A DNA stretch of 64,000 nucleotides from the NCBI RefSeq assembly GCF_002810445.1, contig NZ_NEXS01000003.1:372001-436000 (forward strand). The letters run 5' to 3'. Below are positions 20,017 through 32,356 of this stretch, piece by piece. The translations under genes and the position numbers were made by a program. Source of the stretch: Advenella sp. S44 (lineage in GTDB: Bacteria; Pseudomonadota; Gammaproteobacteria; Burkholderiales; Burkholderiaceae_B). Numbering within the stretch: the first letter of the stretch is position 1; every line of letters starts with the position of its first letter. Below the pieces are notes generated by a model. That model had not been told where the DNA came from. It made no database searches and saw only the letters and a list, made by a program, of their open reading frames with translations.

Positions 20017-20045
20017 CGGTGCCCTGTATTTATCCGGAAAACTCT

Positions 20046-21704
20046 ATGAAATTGTTTGCAGTACGCCAGTTATCATACGTGACCATGATCGGGCTGATTC
20101 AGGCTTGTCTGGTCTATTCGCCGCTGGCTTGGTCCCAGCAAAAGGCCGCTAATCCCTCGCGGCAGGTTCCGGCCCCAGAGACGCACGCGCCGCTGCCTGC
20201 CGAAGAGTCGCTGCCGTTTACCGAGCTGCAACGCTTTGCGCGGGTTTACGCCGCGATCAAAAACAGCTACGTTGAGCCGGTTTCCGACCAGAAGTTGATC
20301 GAAGCGGCCATCAAGGGGATGGTCGAGGACCTGGATCCGCATTCTGCCTACCTGGACGCGCTTGAATATGAAGAGATGCGAGTGTCCACGGACGGCGAGT
20401 TTGGCGGCCTGGGTATTGAAATCGGCCCCGAAAAAGGCTTCGTGAAAATCATTTCGCCGATTGAAGATACGCCCGCCGCCAAGGCCGGGATTATGCCTGG
20501 CGACATCATCACCGGTATCAATGGCGAAAGCATGGAAGGCAAGCCGCTCAACGATGTCGTGAAAAATCTGCGGGGAGAGGTGGGTACCTCCATCAAGCTG
20601 TCGGTCAGTCGTCCTTCCACGGGCAAACAGCTGGATTTTGACCTCGTTCGGGCAGTCATCAAGGTGCAGAGCGTGCGCAGCAAAATGCTTCCCGATGCGA
20701 TTGCCTATGTGCGCATATCGCAATTCCAGGAGCGCACCGGGCCCGATCTGGTAACCCACCTCAAGCAATTGGACACCAAAGGCAAGCTCAAGGGACTGGT
20801 ACTGGATCTTCGCAATGACCCCGGCGGCCTGCTAACGGGTGCCATCGGGGTCTCGGCCGCATTTCTGAAACCGGGCGTGAACGTGGTATCAACCAAATCC
20901 CGTGACGAGCATGATTCACGGGTATTCCAGGCGCAAGCGCAGGATTACGTCCACAATGGGACCGACTATCTGAAAGGACTGCCGGCCTGGACTCGGACGG
21001 TCCCGATGGTGGTGTTGATCAATGTCGGATCTGCGTCGGCTGCCGAAATTGTCGCGGGTGCGCTTCAGGATCACAAGCGCGCTACGGTCATGGGCAACCG
21101 CAGTTTCGGCAAGGGCTCGGTGCAGGTGGTCATGCCGCTGGATGATAATACGGCGCTCAAACTGACCACGGCACGTTACTTCACGCCATCGGGACGATCC
21201 ATTCAGGCGACCGGCATTGTGCCTGATGTGGTGGTTACCGATAGCGAAAAGGGCGATCTTTTCAGCTTCCCGCGCGAGGCGGATCTGGCCGAGCACCTAA
21301 GTAACGAGCAGGCCGGAAAAGATGGCGAAGTCAAAGGTACGGCCTTGCTCAAGCCCGATGAAGCGGCGCAGGAGCAAGAGATCTTTGAGTTCGGTTCGGA
21401 TGGCGACTTCCAACTGGCCCAGGCCGTCAATAAGCTGCTGGGCAAGCCGGTCAAGGGTAGCGCACCAACAGCTGATAAACCGTCGAGCGAGGGGAAAAAG
21501 CCGGCTGAAGCAAAAGCCTCGGAGCCCACTTCCGGCGATGCCCCAAAGACGCCGGAGGGCCAGAGCGATAAACCTGTCACGCGGGAGCCTGCAGACGCAG
21601 GCCAACCTGATAAGGCCGAGCCTTCTGTTGCGCCGCCAGCAGATCGCAAGGCGCCCGCCGATGCGCACGACCCCGCAGCGCCAGAGCAACCGGCAGGAAA
21701 ATAG
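20046..21704 (+). CDS. ctpA: C-terminal processing peptidase, S41 family
   Basis: 552 residues. Periplasmic serine protease that trims or degrades proteins from the C-terminus. It has a signal peptide (about 1-31), a PDZ domain (about 95-180, with FGGLGIEIG and PGDIITGINGE) and the S41 catalytic domain. The Ser-Lys dyad is S331 in GSASAAE and K356 in SFGKGSVQ, 25 residues apart as in E. coli Tsp. The last 80 residues are low-complexity, rich in Pro, Ala and Lys. The start at 20046 is preferred to an upstream in-frame GTG. moeB/thiF follows after 3 bp. Confidence 0.93.
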   Translation: MKLFAVRQLSYVTMIGLIQACLVYSPLAWSQQKAANPSRQVPAPETHAPLPAEESLPFTELQRFARVYAAIKNSYVEPVSDQKLIEAAIKGMVEDLDPHSAYLDALEYEEMRVSTDGEFGGLGIEIGPEKGFVKIISPIEDTPAAKAGIMPGDIITGINGESMEGKPLNDVVKNLRGEVGTSIKLSVSRPSTGKQLDFDLVRAVIKVQSVRSKMLPDAIAYVRISQFQERTGPDLVTHLKQLDTKGKLKGLVLDLRNDPGGLLTGAIGVSAAFLKPGVNVVSTKSRDEHDSRVFQAQAQDYVHNGTDYLKGLPAWTRTVPMVVLINVGSASAAEIVAGALQDHKRATVMGNRSFGKGSVQVVMPLDDNTALKLTTARYFTPSGRSIQATGIVPDVVVTDSEKGDLFSFPREADLAEHLSNEQAGKDGEVKGTALLKPDEAAQEQEIFEFGSDGDFQLAQAVNKLLGKPVKGSAPTADKPSSEGKKPAEAKASEPTSGDAPKTPEGQSDKPVTREPADAGQPDKAEPSVAPPADRKAPADAHDPAAPEQPAGK

Positions 21705-21707
21705 CAA

Positions 21708-22463
21708 ATGGATGATAACCAGTTGCTGCGCTATGCGCGACACCTGATGCTGGACGCCATCGGTATTGAAGGACAGGAGAAACTGCTTGCCAGCTCTGCG
21801 CTGATCCTGGGGCTCGGCGGCCTGGGCTCGCCGGTCGCCGCTTACCTTGCTTCAGCCGGTGTGGGTCGGCTGGTGCTGGTGGACGACGATCAGGTTGAGC
21901 TATCAAATCTGCAACGCCAGATCATCCATACCACCGCGCGTATCGGGCAAAGCAAGGCAGTGTCTGCGCTTGCGGCCATTGCTGAACTGAATCCCGATTG
22001 TGTGGTCGAAACCGTGGTCGAACGGGTCGATACCGATAGGCTCGGACAATTGCTGCGCGGCGTCGATATTATTGTTGACTGCACCGATAATTTCCGCACG
22101 CGTCAGGCAATCAATGAAGTGTGCGTCGCACAAGCCAAGCCCTTTGTGTCGGCCGCAGCGATCCGGTTTGCCGGGCAGGTCACTGTGTTCGATACGCGTC
22201 ACGCTGATGCTCCCTGTTACGCCTGCGCGTTTCCGCCATCGGACAATCTGCAGCCCGACAACTGCGCGACCATGGGTGTTTTTGCGCCGCTGGTTGGCAT
22301 CATCGGCAGCGTAGAGGCGGCCGAAACCATCAAGACGCTGCTGGGGGTGGGGGAAAACCTGCGGGGCCGTTTGATGATGCTCGATGCCCTGTCAATGCAA
22401 TGGCATACGCTTGAGCTTGAGCGCAACGCGGCGTGCCCCGTATGTGCGGGGCGTGACCGTTAA
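21708..22463 (+). CDS. HesA/MoeB/ThiF family adenylyltransferase
   Basis: 251 residues. E1-like enzyme that adenylates the C-terminal glycine of a small sulfur carrier (MoaD or ThiS). The ATP-binding motif GLGGLGSPVAAYLASAG is near residue 32, the adenylation Arg in LSNLQRQ near 66, and a Cys-Xaa-Xaa-Cys pair (CYAC near 171, CPVC near 246) binds zinc. The C-terminal rhodanese domain found in some MoeB forms is absent. Whether it serves molybdopterin or thiamine synthesis cannot be decided here. It is probably co-transcribed with ctpA and converges with the M61 peptidase gene. Confidence 0.88.
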   Translation: MDDNQLLRYARHLMLDAIGIEGQEKLLASSALILGLGGLGSPVAAYLASAGVGRLVLVDDDQVELSNLQRQIIHTTARIGQSKAVSALAAIAELNPDCVVETVVERVDTDRLGQLLRGVDIIVDCTDNFRTRQAINEVCVAQAKPFVSAAAIRFAGQVTVFDTRHADAPCYACAFPPSDNLQPDNCATMGVFAPLVGIIGSVEAAETIKTLLGVGENLRGRLMMLDALSMQWHTLELERNAACPVCAGRDR

Positions 22464-22480
22464 TGGTAGTCCTGTGCTGC

Positions 22481-24241
22481 CTATTGCCTGATTAAATTAC
22501 ACTTGTCATTAGTGGGCGCCTGCAGGGTGAGCAGCGTGCTGCGCAATTCATCACGCCTGAAATAATGAATAGTGACCTGCTGACCTGCGCGATACCGGTC
22601 CAGCAGCTTGTCCCAGTTTCCGACTTCAATGCGCAGTCCGTCCATCGCCAGCAGGATATCGCCTGCCGACAGTCCTGCCGCATGCGCCGCGCCACCCTCC
22701 AGCACTTGCGCCAGTCCGGGCTCGCCTGTTGGGGTCGCTCGCATGGTCGCGCCAATGGCCGGCGCGCGGCGTTCTGCCTGCCAGGTCAGCGTCACGCCCT
22801 GTTTTTCCAGCAGCGCTGCCAGGGGCAAATCATCAGTGTGTTCGGTGGCCGCTTCAATAAATGATTGCAGATCCAGGCCCGTTGCCTGTTTCAGCACACT
22901 TGCAAATTCGTCTTCCTGCAGACCACGCTGGCGAGACTGGTAGAACCGGCGGCCATAGCGTTCCCACATCAGGCGCATGACGTCGTCCAGCGATTTGCGG
23001 TTGGCGGTGGCGTTGCGTATGCTCAGGTCCAGCGCCAGCGCCACAAGTGATCCCTTTGTGTAGTAGCTCACGATATTGTTGATGGAACTCTCGTCCTGGC
23101 GGTAATATCGATTCCATGCGTCAAAGGAACTGTCGGCCACGCTCTGCTTGTGGCGGCCCGGTCCCCGGTGCACGGCTGTGATGGTCTTGGCCAGAAGGCG
23201 AAAATAGTCATTTTCGTCCACAATACCGGCGCGTAGCAGCATCAGGTCATCGTAATACGAGGTAAACCCTTCGAAAATCCAGAGCAGGCTGGTCAGGTTG
23301 GGCTGACTCAGGTCATACGGCGCGAAAGCCTGCGGCTTGATGCGCTTGACATTCCAGGTATGAAAATATTCGTGGCTGACCAGTCCCAGAAAACCGGTGT
23401 AGCCCTCGCTGCGCTCATCGTTGCCGATGACGGGCAGATCCTGGCGCGATGCGACCAGCGCTGTCGAGGCTCGGTGTTCAAGCCCGCCGTAATCCTTGCC
23501 TGTCACATAAGTCATGAAAACATAGCGATCGGCGCTATCCAGAAACGGGGCGCGATGCGTGCGCGGTTCGAAAAAACGAATCTGGGTTTCGCAGATTTTC
23601 GCGGTATCGCGCGCAATGCGCTTGAAGTCGACATTGGGCAATACGCCGGTAAATACCATTTCGTGCCTGGCCCCGCATACGGTGAAGGTTTCCACATGGG
23701 GCGTGCCCATTTCAACAGGATGATCGACCAGCGCATCATAATCGGGCGCTTCGTACGCGCCGAATCTGTGAGGCAGGTTCGTGTTCCGACCACGGCGCGC
23801 CAGCGGCAAGCTAGTGTAAACGCGCCAGTGGCGGGTGCTGGCGCCGGGCGCGATGGTCACCTGGCATGGTTGCTTCTCGCGTCCATGTACCTTCAGAAAA
23901 ACGCTGGTGCCGTTGAAAAAACCGTGGGTCTGGTCCAGGTGCGCACAGCGTACCGACAGATCCCAGGCATAAACCCGATAGCTGAGCGTCAGGCGTCGCG
24001 AACAGGGTGCAATCTGCCAAGTGTGATTGTCCAGCTTGTTGATGGGCAGCACAGATCTGCCGGTTTTGGCGGTCAGCTCATGGATGTGACGGGAAAAGTC
24101 CCGGATCAGATAGCTGCCGGGAATCCATGCGGGCAAAGAGACGATCTGCCCGCGACGATCAGGATTGTCAATTGTGATCTGGACATCAAAATAGTGAGCG
24201 GCGGGGTCGGCGGGCGTGATCTGATAGGAAACGGAGGGCAT
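22481..24241 (-). CDS. M61 family metallopeptidase with C-terminal PDZ domain
   Basis: 586 residues, the usual size for bacterial glycyl aminopeptidase-like M61 proteins. The zinc site HEYFH is in LVSHEYFHTWNVKRIKP near residue 288, with a downstream acidic ligand in IFEGFTSYYDDL. A PDZ domain occupies about 505-575 (LEGGAAHAAGLSAGDILLAMDG). No signal peptide is seen, suggesting a cytoplasmic location. It diverges from the enoyl-CoA hydratase gene with a 136-bp gap. Confidence 0.92.
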   Translation of the reverse strand: MPSVSYQITPADPAAHYFDVQITIDNPDRRGQIVSLPAWIPGSYLIRDFSRHIHELTAKTGRSVLPINKLDNHTWQIAPCSRRLTLSYRVYAWDLSVRCAHLDQTHGFFNGTSVFLKVHGREKQPCQVTIAPGASTRHWRVYTSLPLARRGRNTNLPHRFGAYEAPDYDALVDHPVEMGTPHVETFTVCGARHEMVFTGVLPNVDFKRIARDTAKICETQIRFFEPRTHRAPFLDSADRYVFMTYVTGKDYGGLEHRASTALVASRQDLPVIGNDERSEGYTGFLGLVSHEYFHTWNVKRIKPQAFAPYDLSQPNLTSLLWIFEGFTSYYDDLMLLRAGIVDENDYFRLLAKTITAVHRGPGRHKQSVADSSFDAWNRYYRQDESSINNIVSYYTKGSLVALALDLSIRNATANRKSLDDVMRLMWERYGRRFYQSRQRGLQEDEFASVLKQATGLDLQSFIEAATEHTDDLPLAALLEKQGVTLTWQAERRAPAIGATMRATPTGEPGLAQVLEGGAAHAAGLSAGDILLAMDGLRIEVGNWDKLLDRYRAGQQVTIHYFRRDELRSTLLTLQAPTNDKCNLIRQ

Positions 24242-24377
24242 ACTGACTCGGTAAAATTGAAGGTTAAGTCAGTAACTATAGCAAAAACCGACGGTTTGTC
24301 GTTTTTTGACCATTCCGTAGCTACAATAATTGACACAATTTCAGCGAAGATCCGAATACTCACAGGGAGACCGAAGC

Positions 24378-25157
24378 ATGTCAGAAGAATTTGTATTATC
24401 ACGTGTCCAGGGCGCTGTCGGCGTCATCACCATCAACCGTCCCACGGTGCTCAATGCGCTGAGTAATGAGCTGATGCAAATGCTCAGCCAGACGCTGCTG
24501 GCCATGCAGGCGGACAACAATATCAATGTTATTGTGTTGACCGGTTCCGAAAAAGCCTTTGCAGCCGGTGCCGATATTGCGGCCATGAAGGGCTGGGACT
24601 ACATGGACGTGTACAAGAGCAATTACATCGGCGGCGACTGGGAAACCATGAAAAACGCCATTCGCAAGCCGGTTATTGCGGCTGTGTCTGGCTATGCCCT
24701 GGGCGGCGGCTGCGAGCTGGCCATGATGTGCGATACCATCTATGCTGCCGACAATGCCCGTTTCGGGCAGCCCGAAATCAAGCTGGGTACGATCCCGGGG
24801 CTGGGCGGCACGCAACGTCTTACCCGTGCAGTCGGCAAGGCAAAAGCCATGGATCTGGTGCTTACCGGTCGCATGATGGATGCCAAAGAGGCAGAAAGCG
24901 CCGGACTGGTCGCCCGGATTTTGCCGACAGAAAATTTTCTTGAGGAAGTGATCAAGATCGCGCAGGACATGGCAGCCATGTCCCAGACTACGCTCATGAT
25001 GGCCAAGGAATGCGTTAATGTGGCGCAGGAAACGACGCTGGAGCAGGGCCTGTTGTTCGAGCGCCGTGTATTTCACGCAACATTTGCGACAAAGGACCAG
25101 AAAGAGGGCATGGACGCCTTTGTAGGCAAGCGCAAACCTGCCTTCAATAATATGTAA
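24378..25157 (+). CDS. Enoyl-CoA hydratase
   Basis: 259 residues of the crotonase superfamily; hydrates 2-trans-enoyl-CoA to 3-hydroxyacyl-CoA in fatty-acid or amino-acid breakdown. The oxyanion-hole segments AFAAGADIAAM and YALGGGCELAMMCD are present, and the two catalytic glutamates are expected in GCELAMMCD and in QPEIKLGTIPGLGGTQ. The start at 24378 has the Shine-Dalgarno GGGAGA. It stands alone between the divergent M61 gene and the atp operon. Confidence 0.93.
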   Translation: MSEEFVLSRVQGAVGVITINRPTVLNALSNELMQMLSQTLLAMQADNNINVIVLTGSEKAFAAGADIAAMKGWDYMDVYKSNYIGGDWETMKNAIRKPVIAAVSGYALGGGCELAMMCDTIYAADNARFGQPEIKLGTIPGLGGTQRLTRAVGKAKAMDLVLTGRMMDAKEAESAGLVARILPTENFLEEVIKIAQDMAAMSQTTLMMAKECVNVAQETTLEQGLLFERRVFHATFATKDQKEGMDAFVGKRKPAFNNM

Positions 25158-25174
25158 GAAAACATCCCCGCGTA

Positions 25175-25204
25175 TTGCCTACGACTTGAAATATAAGATA
25201 TACT
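25175..25204 (+). promoter_or_regulatory. Putative sigma70 promoter of the atp operon
   Basis: TTGCCT (25175-25180) and TATACT (25199-25204) are separated by 18 bp. The -10 matches five of six consensus positions and the -35 four. Transcription would begin near 25211, which supports the later atpI start at 25260. Confidence 0.5.
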
Positions 25205-25259
25205 TCCATGGCTTAACTGAATGCTAAAAACCGTTATGAACGGCGCGGGGGCTTTACTT

Positions 25260-25841
25260 ATGAATCAACCATCGGGGGCCGCCGAAGCAGATCGTACGAA
25301 GCATTTGCCGGAAGGGTCGGTTACGCAGTCCGGGGCGTCCACAGATGCGCCCGTTGCCAAGAACCAACCTGCAGCAGGAAAGGCTGCGCCGGCAATGTCA
25401 GGAACGGCACAAACAACGCCAAAAGAAGCGCGTCCACTGAGTCTGACTCCACAAGAGCGGGCCAGAATGAACGCAAGGGCGGCCAAGGGGCTGGTTAATC
25501 TGGTGCTGGCGCAAGCAATGTTATTGCTGCTTGCAGCGCTGGCCAGCTGGCTTGTCGCGGGGAACTATGCGGCGCTATCTGCGCTGGCTGGCGGGCTGAT
25601 TTATCTGATCCCATCCTCGTTCGCTGCCCTTCATATGCTTGTAAAGATTTACAGTCAGGCTAACGCCGGGGTGCTTACGTTCTTCTGGGCGCAAGCGCTC
25701 AAGATTGGCGGAACGCTGGCATTGCTGGCACTGGTTGTCAGGTTCGCGGGAACCTATCTTGTCTGGCCGGCATTGTTGCTGGGGCTTGTTGTTGTATTGA
25801 AGGGGTATGTCCTGCTGCTTGTGTTGAACAAACTCAGGTAG
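25260..25841 (+). CDS. atpI: ATP synthase subunit I (AtpI)
   Basis: 193 residues from the ATG at 25260. A hydrophilic N-terminal region of about 75 residues, rich in Ala, Pro and Thr, precedes four hydrophobic helices. The protein helps assemble the c-ring and is not part of the final enzyme. Earlier in-frame ATGs at 25221 and 25236 exist, but they lie too close to the predicted transcription start; the chosen ATG has GGGGG eight bases before it. Sequence is poorly conserved in this family, so position at the head of the operon is the main evidence. Confidence 0.8.
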   Translation: MNQPSGAAEADRTKHLPEGSVTQSGASTDAPVAKNQPAAGKAAPAMSGTAQTTPKEARPLSLTPQERARMNARAAKGLVNLVLAQAMLLLLAALASWLVAGNYAALSALAGGLIYLIPSSFAALHMLVKIYSQANAGVLTFFWAQALKIGGTLALLALVVRFAGTYLVWPALLLGLVVVLKGYVLLLVLNKLR

Positions 25842-25868
25842 TCAGACATAAATGGGATAAATCAAAAT

Positions 25869-25887
25869 GCAGCCTGAAACAGGCTGC
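25869..25887 (+). promoter_or_regulatory. Stem-loop between atpI and atpB
   Basis: Perfect 8-bp arms GCAGCCTG and CAGGCTGC with loop AAA, ending six bases before the GGAG ribosome binding site of atpB. It could affect mRNA processing or atpB translation. Confidence 0.5.
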
Positions 25888-25907
25888 GAATTTGGAGTAC
25901 GTACTAA

Positions 25908-26795
<888 letters not shown>

Positions 26796-26830
26796 GATTT
26801 CGTCATAGCAGATTCTGTTATGCCGTAGTG

Positions 26831-26859
26831 GGCAGATCGGAAAACAAATCCGATCTGCC
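26831..26859 (+). promoter_or_regulatory. Stem-loop between atpB and atpE
   Basis: Perfect 11-bp arms GGCAGATCGGA and TCCGATCTGCC with a 7-base loop, followed by a short GAGTTTT. It resembles a weak terminator or an mRNA-processing stem placed just before atpE. Confidence 0.6.
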
Positions 26860-26907
26860 GAGTTTTAAGCAGTAATTTTCCATCTTTAAATTGTTTTAGG
26901 TTCATAA

Positions 26908-27165
<258 letters not shown>

Positions 27166-27179
27166 TAACAAGACGTAAG

Positions 27180-27238
27180 ACCATCCTCGGATGGTGGTGA
27201 ACAAGATGGAATAGCGAACCCTGAACTTCAGGGTTCGC
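27180..27238 (+). promoter_or_regulatory. Two stem-loops between atpE and atpF
   Basis: First hairpin: ACCATCC/GGATGGT (27180-27186 and 27189-27195). Second: GCGAACCCTGAA/TTCAGGGTTCGC (27214-27225 and 27227-27238), twelve complementary bases each side. Neither has a T-run, so they more likely protect or process the atpE message than end transcription. Confidence 0.6.
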
Positions 27239-27310
27239 CAATGACAAAAGTTCAAGTAAATTTCAGGATTTCGCCCAGGCGAAACCGCCCATTATTGAAG
27301 GGAAACGACC

Positions 27311-27781
27311 GTGAATTTAAACGCGACGCTCTTTTTCCAGACGATCGTTTTTTTTGTGCTGGCGTGGTTCACGATGAAATTCGTGTGGCCTCCGCTGATC
27401 AAGGCCATTGAAGAACGTCGTCAGAAGATTGCCGATGGTCTGGCTGCGGCCGACAAAGGCAAAGCGGATCTCGCTCAGTCCCAGGCTCGTATCAGCCTGA
27501 TCGAGGCAGATGCCAAGCAGCAGACACATGCTCGCTTGCAGGACGCTGAAAAACATGCCGCATCAATTGTTGATGCTGCCCGTGGAGAAGCTGAAACGGA
27601 ACGTTCACGCATCATCGCTCAAGCCCAACAGGACGCCGAGCGGGAAGTGCAGCGCGTACGGGACAGCCTGCGTGACGAAGTAGCTGCCCTGGCCGTCAAA
27701 GGCGCAGAGCAGATTCTCAAACGCGAAGTCAATCCTCAGACGCATGCCGAGTTGCTGAACCAACTCAAGGCACAGCTTTAA
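27311..27781 (+). CDS. atpF: ATP synthase F0 subunit b
   Basis: 156 residues. One N-terminal TM helix (about 5-25) and a long charged coiled coil that forms the peripheral stalk joining F0 to F1. The start is GTG, supported by the family N-terminus MNLNATL and a GAAGGGAA ribosome binding site. atpH starts 12 bp after the stop. Confidence 0.97.
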   Translation: MNLNATLFFQTIVFFVLAWFTMKFVWPPLIKAIEERRQKIADGLAAADKGKADLAQSQARISLIEADAKQQTHARLQDAEKHAASIVDAARGEAETERSRIIAQAQQDAEREVQRVRDSLRDEVAALAVKGAEQILKREVNPQTHAELLNQLKAQL

Positions 27782-27793
27782 TTCGGAAATACC

Positions 27794-28336
27794 ATGGCAG
27801 AACTATCAACCGTTGCCCGTCCGTACGCCGAGGCGCTTTTTGCCACAGCGAAAAATGATCCGGCAGGTCTTGCTGCATGGTCGGATGCCGTCAATGAGCT
27901 CGCACAGCTTTCTGATCTGAAAGATGTGCGTGAAGCGATGTCAGATCCGCAACTGGAACGAAAAACAAAAGAAGACGTTTTTCTGGGCCTGCTCAAAACG
28001 TCGTTGTCGCAGCAAATGCGCAATTTCGTTGACCTGCTCATCGAAAACGACCGTCTTTTGCTCCTGCCACAAATTGCCGAGCAGTTCGAGGCGCTCCGAA
28101 ATCGCAATGAAGGAACTGCCCAGGCAGAGATCACCAGCGCTTTCGAGATGTCCGAAGCCCAGGTGCAGGAACTGATTGCCGGGCTGGAAAAAAAATTCGG
28201 CTTTAAACTGAAGCCTGTTGTTACTGTTGATCCATCGCTTATCGGTGGTGTTCGCGTAACAGTAGGTGATCAGGTATTAGATACTTCCGTGCAGGCTCAG
28301 TTGAGCCGCCTGCGCGACACACTGGCGGCTCACTAA
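27794..28336 (+). CDS. atpH: ATP synthase F1 subunit delta
   Basis: 180 residues. Links the b-subunit stalk to the top of the alpha/beta hexamer. The family pattern is clear: start [14 protein letters not shown], mid region [18 protein letters not shown], and the C-terminal end [21 protein letters not shown]. Tightly packed between atpF and atpA. Confidence 0.97.
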   Translation: MAELSTVARPYAEALFATAKNDPAGLAAWSDAVNELAQLSDLKDVREAMSDPQLERKTKEDVFLGLLKTSLSQQMRNFVDLLIENDRLLLLPQIAEQFEALRNRNEGTAQAEITSAFEMSEAQVQELIAGLEKKFGFKLKPVVTVDPSLIGGVRVTVGDQVLDTSVQAQLSRLRDTLAAH

Positions 28337-28370
28337 GCGCCATACATAACAGGATTTCAGGAGTCTGAAC

Positions 28371-29912
28371 ATGCAACTCAATCCGTCAGAAATCAGCGAA
28401 CTGCTCAAAAGCCGTATTGAAGGCCTGGGCGCTTCTGCCGATGTTCGTACGCAAGGTACGGTTGTTTCCGTAACCGACGGTATTACACGTGTCCACGGTC
28501 TTTCCGATGTGATGCAAGGTGAAATGCTGGAGTTCCCCAATAACGTCTACGGTCTTGCTCTGAACCTCGAGCGTGACTCTGTGGGTGCCGTTATTCTGGG
28601 TGATTACACCGGCGTATCCGAAGGTGACCAAGTCAAAACAACCGGTCGTATTCTCGAAGTACCCGTTGGCCCCGAATTGCGCGGCCGCGTTGTGAATGCA
28701 CTGGGTCAGCCCATCGACGGTAAAGGTCCGGTCAACGCGAAAGCAACCGACATTATCGAGAAAGTGGCGCCGGGTGTTATTGAACGTCAGTCTGTTTCCC
28801 AGCCTCTGCAAACCGGTATCAAGTCCATTGACTCCATGGTGCCTATTGGCCGTGGTCAGCGCGAACTGATTATTGGTGACCGTCAGACAGGTAAAACTGC
28901 TGTCGCCATCGACGCGATCATCAGCCAGAAAGGCAAGAACGTAACCTGCGTTTACGTTGCGATCGGCCAGAAAGCGTCTACGGTCAACAACGTGGTGCGC
29001 AAGCTCGAAGAGCTCGGCGCCCTCGAATACACCATTATTGTCGCAGCCACAGCCTCTGACTCTGCCGCTATGCAGTATCTGTCTGCTTATGCTGGTTGCA
29101 CCATGGGTGAATACTTCCGTGACCGCGGTGAAGACGCCCTGATCGTCTATGATGATCTGACCAAACAAGCCTGGGCATACCGTCAGGTTTCCCTGTTGCT
29201 GCGTCGCCCGCCAGGCCGTGAAGCCTATCCTGGTGACGTGTTCTATCTGCACTCCCGTCTGCTTGAGCGCGCTGCCCGCGTTAACGCAAACTACGTCGAA
29301 AAATTCACCAACGGTGAAGTGAAAGGCAAAACCGGTTCTCTGACCGCGTTGCCTATCATTGAAACCCAGGCTGGCGACGTTTCCGCGTTCGTTCCAACCA
29401 ACGTGATTTCCATTACCGACGGCCAGATCTTCCTTGAGACCGATCTGTTCAACGCCGGTGTACGTCCAGCGATCAACGCCGGTATTTCCGTTTCACGGGT
29501 TGGTGGCGCGGCACAGACCAAAGTTATCAAGAAACTGTCCGGTGGTATTCGTACCGACCTGGCGCAGTATCGTGAGTTGGCAGCATTTGCCCAGTTTGCC
29601 TCTGACCTTGATGACGCGACACGCCGTCAGCTCGAACGTGGTAAGCGTGTGGTAGAACTGCTCAAACAGCCTCAATACCAGCCTTTGCAGGTATGGGAAC
29701 TGGCCATCTCACTGTACGCCGTGAATAATGGCTACCTGGATGACGTTGAAGTCGAAAAAGTCCTGCCCTTTGAAAAAGGCCTGAAAGACGAGCTTAAGAA
29801 CAAGCACGCCGATCTGATTGGCCGTATCGAAGATACAAAAGAACTGTCCAAAGAAGATGAAGCTGCACTGAAAGATATCGTTGCCGGCTTCAAAACTGGT
29901 GGTTCATACTAA
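28371..29912 (+). CDS. atpA: ATP synthase F1 subunit alpha
   Basis: 513 residues, regulatory nucleotide-binding subunit of the F1 hexamer. Walker A is GDRQTGKT (169-176). The N-terminal beta barrel (about 25-95) and the signature [17 protein letters not shown] near 365 are typical; the arginine finger is the Arg in VSRVGG. AGGAG precedes the ATG. Length matches E. coli AtpA (513). Confidence 0.98.
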   Translation: MQLNPSEISELLKSRIEGLGASADVRTQGTVVSVTDGITRVHGLSDVMQGEMLEFPNNVYGLALNLERDSVGAVILGDYTGVSEGDQVKTTGRILEVPVGPELRGRVVNALGQPIDGKGPVNAKATDIIEKVAPGVIERQSVSQPLQTGIKSIDSMVPIGRGQRELIIGDRQTGKTAVAIDAIISQKGKNVTCVYVAIGQKASTVNNVVRKLEELGALEYTIIVAATASDSAAMQYLSAYAGCTMGEYFRDRGEDALIVYDDLTKQAWAYRQVSLLLRRPPGREAYPGDVFYLHSRLLERAARVNANYVEKFTNGEVKGKTGSLTALPIIETQAGDVSAFVPTNVISITDGQIFLETDLFNAGVRPAINAGISVSRVGGAAQTKVIKKLSGGIRTDLAQYRELAAFAQFASDLDDATRRQLERGKRVVELLKQPQYQPLQVWELAISLYAVNNGYLDDVEVEKVLPFEKGLKDELKNKHADLIGRIEDTKELSKEDEAALKDIVAGFKTGGSY

Positions 29913-29923
29913 GTAAGTCCATG

Positions 29924-29950
29924 AGGTGTGTGGCCTGTTGCCACGCACCT
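29924..29950 (+). promoter_or_regulatory. Stem-loop between atpA and atpG
   Basis: Arms AGGTGTGTGGC (29924-29934) and GCCACGCACCT (29940-29950) pair over 11 positions with one U-G wobble, loop CTGTT. No T-run follows. Confidence 0.5.
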
Positions 29951-29979
29951 TCCTGAAATTGGTTTAACAGGAAAGCGAA

Positions 29980-30891
29980 ATGCCTGGAATCAAGGAAATT
30001 CGTACGAAGATCAAGAGCGTGCAAAACACGCGCAAGATCACCAAGGCCATGGAGATGGTGGCAGCATCCAAAATGCGCAAGGCGCAGGAAAGAATGCGTG
30101 CCGGCCGTCCCTATGCCAAGAAAGTACGCGAAATCGCTGCACACATGATGCAAACGCATCCTGACTACCGTCATCCGTACATGGAAGAACGTACCGATAT
30201 CAAGGCGGTTGGTGTAGTGCTGGTCACCACAGACAAAGGTCTGTGCGGCGGCCTGAACACAAATATCTCCCGGATGGTGCTGGCGCGTCTCAAGGAATTT
30301 GAGGCCAAGGGTATCAAGGTCCAGACGACTGCCCTGGGTAATAAAGGGTTGAGCCTGCTAACACGTATTGGCAGCAATCTGGTATCCAACGAAGTGCAGC
30401 TTGGTGATCAGCCGCATCTTGAGCGTCTGATCGGCGCACTCAAGGTACAGCTGGATGATTACCTCGATGGCAAGATCGACGCCCTTTATGTGGCATCCAC
30501 GCATTTCGTGAACACCATGAAGCAGGAGCCAACAATTATGCGGCTGCTGCCATTGCCTGATGGGCTGGCTGATCCGTTTGTCGCCGGTGCTGCAAAATCC
30601 GAAGACGAACAGGCTGCGATTGAATCGAGCTACAAGTGGGATTACATCTTCGAGCCCGATGCAAAATCGGTCATCGACGATCTGCTGGCTCGATACGTCG
30701 AAGGTCTGGTGTATCAGGCAGTTGCGGAAAACATGGCGTCAGAGCAGTCGGCACGGATGGTGGCGATGAAGGCTGCATCGGACAACGCAAAGAAAGTGAT
30801 TGAAGATCTGCAACTGGTTTACAACAAAACCCGTCAGGCTTCCATCACTAAAGAAATTTCAGAAATCGTGGGGGGCGCCGCGGCCGTGTAA
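29980..30891 (+). CDS. atpG: ATP synthase F1 subunit gamma
   Basis: 303 residues, central rotor shaft. The N-terminal coiled coil begins [26 protein letters not shown], the conserved mid motif is [10 protein letters not shown], and the C-terminal helix ends [21 protein letters not shown]. It is about 15 residues longer than in E. coli, owing to an insertion near 195-215, a length common in betaproteobacteria. Confidence 0.97.
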   Translation: MPGIKEIRTKIKSVQNTRKITKAMEMVAASKMRKAQERMRAGRPYAKKVREIAAHMMQTHPDYRHPYMEERTDIKAVGVVLVTTDKGLCGGLNTNISRMVLARLKEFEAKGIKVQTTALGNKGLSLLTRIGSNLVSNEVQLGDQPHLERLIGALKVQLDDYLDGKIDALYVASTHFVNTMKQEPTIMRLLPLPDGLADPFVAGAAKSEDEQAAIESSYKWDYIFEPDAKSVIDDLLARYVEGLVYQAVAENMASEQSARMVAMKAASDNAKKVIEDLQLVYNKTRQASITKEISEIVGGAAAV

Positions 30892-30937
30892 CCTTCGGGT
30901 CAACGCGAACCGGCATCTTTCAATCGTTATTAAGTAA

Positions 30938-32347
<1,410 letters not shown>

Positions 32348-32356
32348 GGAATAGCT

